Below, one piece after another: positions 25,599-32,181 of a stretch of DNA of 49,398 bases (the first letter of the stretch is position 1; the number at the start of each line of letters is the position of its first letter). The notes under the pieces are model-generated. The model searched no databases. It saw only the letters and a program-made list of their open reading frames with translations, and was not told the origin of the DNA. The position numbers were made by a program, and so were the translations under genes. The stretch is from Phascolarctobacterium sp. Lineage in GTDB: Bacteria; Bacillota; Negativicutes; Acidaminococcales; Acidaminococcaceae. Location: NCBI GenBank assembly GCA_017623055.1, contig JAGAPX010000015.1, positions 1-49,398 on the forward strand, in the 5' to 3' direction.

Positions 25599-27158
25599 AT
25601 GAATCAATACGAAAAGAAAAGCCTGCTGGTTTTAGCGGCGGTAATAATTTTTATGGTATTCTTCGGAATTGGTGGCGTGCCTCTGCTGGATCCGGACGAA
25701 CCCGTTTATGCAGAGACTGCTCGCGAAATGATATTGACAGGGGATTATTTGTCTCCGCGTATTTTTGGTGACTACTGGTACGACAAACCGCCTATGTACT
25801 ATTGGCTGGTAGCTTTGGCTTTCCACGTTTTTGGTGACGGCGAATTTGCAGCACGCTTCCCTGCAGGTCTGATGGCAGGCGGTACAGCGTTGATGCTGTA
25901 TTTTTCTGTTACCAAGCTGTTCAACGAGAAAGCTGGCTTCTGGTCTTCTATGGTGCTTTCTAGCAGCATTATGTTCTTTTATATGGGTAAGGCTGCAGTT
26001 ACGGATACGACGCTACTCTTCTTTATGACTGGTGCGCTCCTGTGTTTCCTGCATAAGCGTTATTGGTTGATGTATGTGTGCATGGCACTTGCTACTGTAA
26101 CGAAGGGTCCTATTGGCGTTGTTTTCCCCGGAACAATAATCTTTTTGTATCTGCTCTTTATGGGACAGCTTCGCGAAATTTTGCGTATGCATGCTATTCG
26201 TGGTATCCTCTTATACTTTTTGATTGCAAGTCCTTGGTATTACGCAATGTATACCGTACATGGCATGGATTTCATCAACACCTTCTTGGGCTTCCATAAT
26301 ATTACCCGCTTCACTACTCCGGAGCATGCTAGCCGTGTAACCTTCTGGTATTATCTGCCGGTTATTATTTTAGGTATGTTTCCTTGGACTGGCATACTTT
26401 TGCAATCCATCAAGTCTTCTATAAGCGATAGTCGTATTGACGATATGCGTACCTTGATGTTTATGCACGTGTGGTGGGTCTTCGTTCTACTGTTCTTTAC
26501 TATTTGCAAGACCAAATTAGTTTCTTACATTCTGCCTATGTTCCCGGCGTTAGCGATAATTATTGGTTGGAATATTTCCAGAATGGTAGCCAAAATGCGA
26601 TACAATACAACTTTCTATAGTTGGATTGTAGGTAGTGGTGTTATGTTCAGCGTATTGGGTGTGGGCTGGATTATCGGCGGTCAGCAATTGCCGGAGCTGG
26701 AGTTCAGCGGTTTAGTGTTAGGCGGTTTGACCTTTGTGTTAGGCTTCGCCGCGTTATTTACCCTGTGGTACTACCGTGATGTAGAAATGGCAAGCTGGCT
26801 GCACGTAGCAACTGGTGCTACAATTATGGTTGTTGCCTTTGCCTTCATAATGCCAATCATTGCGGATAGGTTTAGTGTTAAAACTATCAGTCAGGTTTAT
26901 CGTGAGGAATGTAATCCTGGTCCTGAAATTTATGTAGATAAATTCCTGCGTCCTGGCTTCATGTACTACGCTGGCAAGCCTGGTATTGAAATGTTGCCTA
27001 AGACCAGTGCTTTTGCAGAAGCTTTGCGTACAGACGAACATAAATATTTCTTGGTGCGTGGCTTGGAATATCGTCGCTTGTTAAAAGTGCAGCCTAAACC
27101 GGACAATCTCCACCAAGTTGCAGAAATAGCTGATATTTATTTGCTGGAACAAAAATAA
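25599..27158 (+). CDS. Glycosyltransferase family 39 (ArnT/PMT-like) membrane protein
   Basis: 519 residues from the ATG at 25599; a GTG just before it is equally possible. It is a polytopic membrane protein with about eleven hydrophobic segments. The N-terminal luminal motif LDPDEPVYAETAREMI (residues 30-45) carries the Asp-Glu pair of the ArnT/PMT superfamily, followed by DYWYDKPPMYYWLVA, the lipid-linked sugar-binding KPP element of ArnT. It has a short soluble C-terminal part. Relatives transfer sugars from undecaprenyl phosphate to lipid A or proteins. With a sugar deacetylase and a flippase-like protein upstream, an LPS-modifying role is plausible, but the sugar and acceptor are unknown. 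Confidence 0.85.
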   Translation: MNQYEKKSLLVLAAVIIFMVFFGIGGVPLLDPDEPVYAETAREMILTGDYLSPRIFGDYWYDKPPMYYWLVALAFHVFGDGEFAARFPAGLMAGGTALMLYFSVTKLFNEKAGFWSSMVLSSSIMFFYMGKAAVTDTTLLFFMTGALLCFLHKRYWLMYVCMALATVTKGPIGVVFPGTIIFLYLLFMGQLREILRMHAIRGILLYFLIASPWYYAMYTVHGMDFINTFLGFHNITRFTTPEHASRVTFWYYLPVIILGMFPWTGILLQSIKSSISDSRIDDMRTLMFMHVWWVFVLLFFTICKTKLVSYILPMFPALAIIIGWNISRMVAKMRYNTTFYSWIVGSGVMFSVLGVGWIIGGQQLPELEFSGLVLGGLTFVLGFAALFTLWYYRDVEMASWLHVATGATIMVVAFAFIMPIIADRFSVKTISQVYREECNPGPEIYVDKFLRPGFMYYAGKPGIEMLPKTSAFAEALRTDEHKYFLVRGLEYRRLLKVQPKPDNLHQVAEIADIYLLEQK

Positions 27159-27163
27159 AAGCT

Positions 27164-27196
27164 AAAACACCTGTGAGAAATTTACAGGTGTTTTTT
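27164..27196 (+). terminator. Rho-independent terminator after the GT39 gene
   Basis: Stem AAAACACCTGT / ACAGGTGTTTT with a 9-base loop, merging into a T6 run. Confidence 0.9.
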
Positions 27197-27197
27197 G

Positions 27198-27226
27198 TTT
27201 ACCCATTATTCACAAAGTGCTATAAT
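27198..27226 (+). promoter_or_regulatory. Promoter of xpt-permease operon
   Basis: TTTACC at 27198-27203, 17-bp spacer, TATAAT at 27221-27226. The leader is only about 30 nt, too short for a purine riboswitch. Confidence 0.75.
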
Positions 27227-27262
27227 GTTTCTAAGTTTATTAATAGTTTCGGAGGGTTGTTT

Positions 27263-27838
27263 ATGAAATTATTAGAAGAAAAAATTTTAAAGGATGGCGT
27301 TATCAAAACTGGTAACGTTCTTAAAGTTGATAGCTTTTTAAATCATCAAATAGATGTACCTTTTGTTGCGAAGCTTGGTGAAGAATTTAAAAAATTATTT
27401 GCTGATAGACCTATCAATAAAATTTTAACTATCGAAGCTTCCGGTATTGGTATTGCCAGCATTGCGGCAATGTACTTTAATGTGCCTGTAGTCTTTGCTA
27501 AAAAGGCGAGCGGAACCAATATGGATAAGGACGTTTATTTTACCAAGATTTATTCTTACACTCATAACAAGGTTAACGAGGTAGTAGTTTCCAAACGTTT
27601 CCTTAGCGTTGATGACCACGTGCTGATTATTGATGACTTCCTCGCTAATGGCTGTGCGTTGGAAGGTTTGATTGAAATTGTTCGTCAAGCTGGCGCTACT
27701 GTTGAAGGTGTTGGTATTGCCATTGAAAAAGGTTTCCAAGGTGGTGGCGACAAGCTGCGTGCAAGTGGTATCCGTGTAGAATCTTTGGCAATCATTGAAA
27801 AGATGGATTCTCAAAGCAAAACCATTGAGTTTAGATAA
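27263..27838 (+). CDS. xpt: Xanthine phosphoribosyltransferase
   Basis: 191 residues, the normal length. The ATG at 27263 follows GGAGG; the frame is open further upstream but that part overlaps the promoter. Xpt converts xanthine and PRPP to XMP. The PRPP loop is VLIIDDFLANGCALEGL (near residue 122); other family features are the N-terminal LLEEKILKDGVI with FLNHQIDV and the IEASGIG block near residue 60. It is followed 9 bp later by an NCS2 permease, as xpt-pbuX in Bacillus. Confidence 0.96.
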   Translation: MKLLEEKILKDGVIKTGNVLKVDSFLNHQIDVPFVAKLGEEFKKLFADRPINKILTIEASGIGIASIAAMYFNVPVVFAKKASGTNMDKDVYFTKIYSYTHNKVNEVVVSKRFLSVDDHVLIIDDFLANGCALEGLIEIVRQAGATVEGVGIAIEKGFQGGGDKLRASGIRVESLAIIEKMDSQSKTIEFR

Positions 27839-27847
27839 GGAGTTGCC

Positions 27848-29161
27848 ATGACTAAGGAAAGCGTTGACAATATTTATCAGCTTGATGGGAAGGTGCCTTT
27901 AGGAAAGGCTATACCTTTTGGCTTGCAACATGTTTTGGCGATGTTCGTTGCTAACATCGCGCCTATTCTTATTGTGGCAGGCGTGGTGAAGATGCCTGTG
28001 GAAGCAAGTGCTGCCCTTATCCAAACTGCTATGATTATTGCGGGGTTGGGCACTTTGATTCAGCTTTATCCTGTGTGGCGTGTAGGTAGTGGCTTGCCCA
28101 TTGTTATGGGGATCAGCTTTACCTTCGTTTCCATTTTCTGTGTTATCGGTAGTAAGTTTGGTTATGGTACTGCCATGGGTGCTGCTTTAGTAGGTGGTAT
28201 CTTGGAAGGCTTGTTAGGCTTGTGTGCTGCATACTGGCGTCGTTTTATTCCGCCCATCGTTGCGGCTACTGTTGTTGCTGCCATAGGTTTCTCTTTGCTT
28301 GGCATTGGTGCTAACTCCTTTGGTGGTGGTTTTGGCAATCCTAACTTTGGTGATGCTAAGTATATTACCGTGGGCAGCATTACCTTGGTAAGCTGTTTGG
28401 CTTTCAATATTTTTGCTAAGTCATTCTACAAACAGCTTTCCGTTCTTTTTGGGTTGGTAGTTGGCTACATTGTAGCGTTCTTCTTTGGATTAGTTGATTT
28501 AAGTAGATTGGCTACTGTAGATTTGATTTCTATTCCTAAGTTTATGCCCTACGAAATGAATTTTGACCTCGGCGCTATTTTCTCCGTGTTCTTAATTTTC
28601 CTCGTATCTGCCTCTGAAACCATTGGTGATACCTCCGCAATGACGGCGATTGGTTTGAATCGTGAGGTTAAGGAAGAGGAAATTTCCGGTTCCATTACTT
28701 GTGACGGTATTGTGAGCAGTATCTCTTCCTTATTTGGTTGTATGCCCATTACTTCCTTCAGTCAAAACGTAGGCTTGATTGCCATGACCAAGGTTGTTAA
28801 CCGCTTTGCCATTATGACTGGCGCAGTGATTATGATTATGGCAGGTTTGTTCCCTGCTCTTGGTGTAATCCTTGCTTCTTTGCCTGAACCTGTACTCGGT
28901 GGCTGCACCTTGATGATGTTTGGCTCCATCGTAGTAAGTGGTGTGCAAATGATTGCTTCCTGTGGTTATAGCCAACGTAATGTTATTATTGCTTCCTTGG
29001 CTATGAGCATTGGCTTAGGCTTTACTCAAACTCCTGCGATTTTTAAAATATTCCCGGACTTGGTACGCAATGTTTTTGCAGAAAACTGTGTAGCGGTAGT
29101 ATTTATTGTGGCAGTAGTTTTGAATTTAATCTTGCCTGAAAGAATGGAAGGCGACAACTAA
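27848..29161 (+). CDS. NCS2-family purine (xanthine/uric acid) permease
   Basis: 437 residues, about 12-14 membrane segments. NCS2 features: GLQHVLAMFVANIAPILIVAG (residues 21-41), the SASETIGDTSAMTAIGLNRE stretch around residue 258 with the substrate-binding Glu, and CMPITSFSQNVGLIAMTKV near residue 300, whose SxNxG-type element is the signature. The Asn-Val-Gly form favours xanthine or uric acid over uracil. It is cotranscribed with xpt, so PbuX-type xanthine uptake is the best reading. It starts behind AAGGAG. Confidence 0.9.
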   Translation: MTKESVDNIYQLDGKVPLGKAIPFGLQHVLAMFVANIAPILIVAGVVKMPVEASAALIQTAMIIAGLGTLIQLYPVWRVGSGLPIVMGISFTFVSIFCVIGSKFGYGTAMGAALVGGILEGLLGLCAAYWRRFIPPIVAATVVAAIGFSLLGIGANSFGGGFGNPNFGDAKYITVGSITLVSCLAFNIFAKSFYKQLSVLFGLVVGYIVAFFFGLVDLSRLATVDLISIPKFMPYEMNFDLGAIFSVFLIFLVSASETIGDTSAMTAIGLNREVKEEEISGSITCDGIVSSISSLFGCMPITSFSQNVGLIAMTKVVNRFAIMTGAVIMIMAGLFPALGVILASLPEPVLGGCTLMMFGSIVVSGVQMIASCGYSQRNVIIASLAMSIGLGFTQTPAIFKIFPDLVRNVFAENCVAVVFIVAVVLNLILPERMEGDN

Positions 29162-29180
29162 AAATTAAAGCGAAAAAATT

Positions 29181-29207
29181 GACGGCAGAATTTTTCTGCC
29201 GTCTTTT
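29181..29207 (+). terminator. Rho-independent terminator after the purine permease
   Basis: Stem GACGGCAGAA / TTCTGCCGTC with a 3-base loop, then TTTT. A TATAAT at 29212-29217 just behind it may start the next gene, though no -35 is clear. Confidence 0.92.
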
Positions 29208-29245
29208 ATGTTATAATGTCAGAAGAAAGAAGAGGTATCTGACTA

Positions 29246-29911
29246 ATGGCTAAAAAAATTACTGAGATAGCAGAAAGTTTACATGAGTGGAAGCTTTTAA
29301 AAGAGTTACCTAAAAGTTTGGGAAGCTTTACCTTGCGAGAGGGAATTGGAATTAACGGTAATATCTTGAACATTGCTTCGTACGTGGATGAAACAAACCA
29401 TTGCTCTGTCGATTTGATTTATACAGGTGAAACCTTTGACTACGTAGTTGTAAAAAATGTAGGCTTACATACTTTTTGTGATGATAGGTTTTTTACGCGT
29501 GACCAAGACCATTTTGGAGAAGTTGTTTTGAAAAACTTGCCAGGTCTTTTGGAGAGCATGGGAAAACATAATTGCAGGACTATGGGTTATGAAGCAGAAG
29601 AGATGGGGTTTGCAAGCTGGGACTATTGGCGCAAGTTGCCGCAAAAAATAGGAAGCTTTGAGCTTTATATTACTCCGGATTGTCCTTTGGAATATATCAA
29701 CGGCTCTTGGATTATTTTGGACTATAGTGATTTCGAGAATGGTAACCAGGTAATGTTTTTATATAATAGCTTCCGCAATGAGCTCTTTGCTGAATTGAAG
29801 AAGGGGTATTTACCCTTGACAACAGAAGAATTCAATGCTAATTCTCTTGAAAAATTAACAGCGTTAATAGAAGAAAAGCTGCAAAAAACTTTAGAAGGCT
29901 TGGAAAAATAA
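29246..29911 (+). CDS. Hypothetical protein with an internal duplication
   Basis: 221 residues, soluble, acidic, with no signal peptide. The family is not recognised. The two halves look related: a Trp-containing helix then LPKSLGSFTL (residues 21-30) and LPQKIGSFEL (residues 131-140) are 110 residues apart, exactly half the length. Each is followed by a NGN/NGS segment and a run of beta-strand-like residues ending near an aromatic YVVVKN or VMFLYN stretch. This suggests two copies of a small alpha-beta domain. The start is preceded by AAGAGGTAT. It stands alone between a terminator and the tRNA cluster. Confidence 0.75.
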   Translation: MAKKITEIAESLHEWKLLKELPKSLGSFTLREGIGINGNILNIASYVDETNHCSVDLIYTGETFDYVVVKNVGLHTFCDDRFFTRDQDHFGEVVLKNLPGLLESMGKHNCRTMGYEAEEMGFASWDYWRKLPQKIGSFELYITPDCPLEYINGSWIILDYSDFENGNQVMFLYNSFRNELFAELKKGYLPLTTEEFNANSLEKLTALIEEKLQKTLEGLEK

Positions 29912-29919
29912 AAAAGTTG

Positions 29920-29948
29920 TTGACAAGATAGTAGTGAATCTGTATAAT
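29920..29948 (+). promoter_or_regulatory. Perfect consensus promoter of the tRNA cluster
   Basis: TTGACA at 29920-29925, 17-bp spacer, TATAAT at 29943-29948; the first tRNA begins 19 bp further on. This is the strongest promoter in the window, as expected for stable RNA. Confidence 0.95.
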
Positions 29949-29966
29949 ACTATTTGTAGTTGAATT

Positions 29967-30043
29967 GGCCCGGTGGTTCAGTTGGTTAGAATGCCGCCCT
30001 GTCACGGCGGAGGTCGAGGGTTCGAGTCCCTTCCGGGTCGCCA
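29967..30043 (+). tRNA. tRNA-Asp (GTC)
   Basis: 77 nt including encoded CCA. The acceptor stem GGCCCGG pairs with CCGGGTC (one G-T pair), the discriminator is G, the anticodon stem-loop is CCGCC-CTGTCAC-GGCGG with anticodon GTC, and the T arm contains GGTTCGAGTCC. Confidence 0.97.
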
Positions 30044-30049
30044 AACTAT

Positions 30050-30125
30050 GCCTCGGTAGCTCAGTTGGTAGAGCAAGGGACTGAAAATCCCTGTGTCCAC
30101 AGTTCGATTCTGTGCTGAGGCACCA
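30050..30125 (+). tRNA. tRNA-Phe (GAA)
   Basis: 76 nt with CCA. Acceptor GCCTCGG pairs with CTGAGGC, the anticodon loop CTGAAAA sits between GGGA and TCCC, anticodon GAA, and the T loop is TTCGATT. Confidence 0.97.
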
Positions 30126-30129
30126 TTTA

Positions 30130-30205
<76 letters not shown>

Positions 30206-30210
30206 ATTAA

Positions 30211-30284
30211 GGCGACATAGCCAAGCGGTAAGGCAGAGGTCTGCAAAACCTTTATCCCCGGTTCGATTCCGGGTGTCGCCTCCA
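30211..30284 (+). tRNA. tRNA-Cys (GCA)
   Basis: 74 nt with CCA. Acceptor GGCGACA pairs with TGTCGCC, anticodon GCA in the loop CTGCAAA, T loop TTCGATT. Confidence 0.97.
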
Positions 30285-30299
30285 TATTTTGTTTTGTCT

Positions 30300-30388
30300 G
30301 CCGCGGTGGCGGAACTGGCAGACGCAAGGGACTTAAAATCCCTCGGGTAGTGATACCCGTACCGGTTCGATTCCGGTCCGCGGCACCA
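30300..30388 (+). tRNA. tRNA-Leu (TAA)
   Basis: 89 nt with CCA, a class II tRNA with a long variable arm (CGGGTAGTGATACCCG). Acceptor GCCGCGG pairs with CCGCGGC. The anticodon loop CTTAAAA between GGGA and TCCC gives TAA. Its wobble base is a probable target of TrmL (6764). Confidence 0.97.
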
Positions 30389-30408
30389 AATAAATATATG
30401 ACAAGAGT

Positions 30409-30440
30409 ATCTCAATGCGAAGTGCATTGGGATTTTTTTG
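30409..30440 (+). terminator. Rho-independent terminator after the tRNA cluster
   Basis: Stem ATCTCAATGC / GCATTGGGAT (one T-G pair) with a 5-base loop, then T7. The remaining ~200 bp to the next gene holds only its promoter. Confidence 0.88.
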
Positions 30441-30547
30441 TTTTTGGGATAAATTTGTATGCAAGATGATGTTTGACTTAAGCAACATACAGCGAGGAGT
30501 AGTGCTGTATTTTAAACAAAAAGTTGATAAAATTTATACAAAAATAT

Positions 30548-30575
30548 TTCAGAGAAAGAATTAATATGATATAAT
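30548..30575 (+). promoter_or_regulatory. Promoter of the TAXI-TRAP operon
   Basis: TATAAT at 30570-30575 with a weak TTCAGA (4 of 6) at 30548-30553, 16-bp spacer; the leader to the ATG at 30638 is about 55 nt. Confidence 0.55.
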
Positions 30576-30637
30576 TTTAGTAAGTAATTGTGAAATTACT
30601 GCATCGGAATTATTTTAAAAAGAAAGAGGTAAAATTT

Positions 30638-31645
30638 ATGAAAAAATTATTAGCTCTCATGATGTTAATCGTTATGGCGTTCACCGTAGCTGCTTGTGGC
30701 GGCGGTGACAAAAAAGCTGACAAAGCTGCAGCTGGCAAAGTTGATCGCAGCAAGGAATTCATTACCGTTTTGACCGGTCCTACCAGCGGTATTTACTTCC
30801 CCATCGGCGGTGCTTTCTCTAAAGTTGTTGGCGAAATGGGTTACAAAACCTCTGCAACTGCAACTGGCGCAACTGCTGAAAACATCAACGCAATTTTGAC
30901 TGGCAAAGGCGAATTGGCTATTGCTATGAGTGACTCCGTAATCCAAGCTGTTGAAGCTTTTGGTGCTTACCAAGGCAAACCCAAAGCTGAAGACCTGCGC
31001 GCTATGATGGGCTTGTGGCCGAACGTTTGCCAAATCGTTACCACCAGCGACAGCGGCATCACCAAATTTGAAGACCTGAAAGGTAAACGTGTAGGCGTTG
31101 GCGCTCCGAACTCCGGCGTAGAACTGAACGCTCGTATGATGTTTGAAGCTCACGGCATGACCTATGCTGATGCAAAAGTTGACTACTTGTCCTATGGCGA
31201 AGCTATCGACCAAATTAAAAACGGTCAATGCGACGTTGCATTCGTAACCTCCGGTCTTGGCAATGCTACCATTAAAGAATTGGGCACCTCCAAAGAAATC
31301 GTATTCGTTCCTGTTGAAGGCGAAGCTCTGAAAAAATTGACCGCTAAATATCCGTTCTATGTAGAATGGAAAATTGGCAAAGACGTATACGGCACCAAAG
31401 CTGACACCACCACTGCTGCAGTTATGAACATCATGCTCGTTAGCAAAAAATTGTCTGACGACGTAGTTTATGACCTGGTAAAAGGCTTCTATGATCCGAA
31501 AGGTTTGGAAACCATCGGTGCTGCTCACGCTACTGCAAAACGTGAAATCAAACTTGACACCGCTCTCCGTGGTCTCAAAGGCACTTCCGTAAAACTGCAT
31601 CCGGGTGCTGAAAAATTCTACAAAGAAAAAGGTTTGCTGAAATAA
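30638..31645 (+). CDS. TAXI-family TRAP transporter solute-binding lipoprotein
   Basis: 335 residues from the ATG at 30638 behind AAAGAGGT; the frame extends 48 bp upstream without a ribosome site. The signal peptide ends in a lipobox VAAC with the lipidated Cys20, followed by a Gly/Lys/Asp/Ala linker. The mature part has the TAXI hallmarks: TVLTGPTSGIYFPIGGAFSKV (residues 43-63), ATGATAENINAILTGKGELAIAMSD, LKGKRVGVGAPNSGVELNARMMFEAHG, and QIKNGQCDVAFVTSGLGNATIKEL. It captures an organic acid outside the membrane and passes it to the permease encoded at 32168. The substrate is unknown. Codon use is highly biased, which points to strong expression. Confidence 0.95.
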   Translation: MKKLLALMMLIVMAFTVAACGGGDKKADKAAAGKVDRSKEFITVLTGPTSGIYFPIGGAFSKVVGEMGYKTSATATGATAENINAILTGKGELAIAMSDSVIQAVEAFGAYQGKPKAEDLRAMMGLWPNVCQIVTTSDSGITKFEDLKGKRVGVGAPNSGVELNARMMFEAHGMTYADAKVDYLSYGEAIDQIKNGQCDVAFVTSGLGNATIKELGTSKEIVFVPVEGEALKKLTAKYPFYVEWKIGKDVYGTKADTTTAAVMNIMLVSKKLSDDVVYDLVKGFYDPKGLETIGAAHATAKREIKLDTALRGLKGTSVKLHPGAEKFYKEKGLLK

Positions 31646-31652
31646 TGTAATT

Positions 31653-31673
31653 AAATTTAGTTCAGCTAAATTT
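31653..31673 (+). other. Intercistronic hairpin
   Basis: An 8-bp stem AAATTTAG / CTAAATTT with a TTCAG loop lies between the binding-protein gene and the DUF1850 gene, and there is no clear ribosome site for the latter. Such hairpins often lower expression downstream of an abundant binding protein or protect its mRNA 3' end. Confidence 0.5.
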
Positions 31674-31680
31674 TAATCCT

Positions 31681-32181
31681 ATGTCAAAAAAGACATTAAT
31701 TACCGTATTTCTAACCATATCTATTATTGCTGCCGGCCTTTTTGGCTGGCAGCAGTTATATTCGGACGAAAAAGTATTGCGTATTTACGACTACTTCACA
31801 CAAAAGGAGTATGTTCGCTATCCTGTAAAGACAGGGGATAAGCTTTTCTTCGGCTGGATACATTCTTGGGAGCGTATTTCCTGGCACGAGTACTATCACA
31901 TCAACGCTGACAATACTTTGGAGCTGGATACGATTTCCTTCCCAGCTTTTGGGGCAGGAATCCCAGAAAACAAGGGTAAGCGTACTGTTGTGAGAAATGG
32001 ACGCATCTACATGGAAGAGATTGGTCAAATCTTTCCTCATTTTGTATGGATAAACTCTCACCTTGCGACGAGAGACATCAAAGTTAATGACGTGCTTTTG
32101 ACAAGCGGAAGGCTCTTACCCGAACACACTAGATTAGTATTAGTAATTGAAAGGAGGGGGATTTTTGATGACGGATATTGA
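31681..32181 (+). CDS. DUF1850 protein of the TRAP operon
   Basis: 166 residues. One N-terminal membrane segment (LITVFLTISIIAAGLFGWQQL) and an exported part with FGWIHSWERISWHEYYHI near residue 57, a pattern seen in DUF1850 proteins, which are frequently found between TAXI binding proteins and their permeases. Function is unknown, perhaps an accessory to the transporter. The ATG lacks a clear ribosome site, so translation may depend on the upstream gene; its end overlaps the permease gene by 14 bp. Confidence 0.8.
   Translation: MSKKTLITVFLTISIIAAGLFGWQQLYSDEKVLRIYDYFTQKEYVRYPVKTGDKLFFGWIHSWERISWHEYYHINADNTLELDTISFPAFGAGIPENKGKRTVVRNGRIYMEEIGQIFPHFVWINSHLATRDIKVNDVLLTSGRLLPEHTRLVLVIERRGIFDDGY

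Noticed and set aside
30665-31600. 311-codon minus-strand frame opposite the TAXI binding protein gene
   Set aside because: Codon-bias shadow of a highly expressed gene; no start signals.
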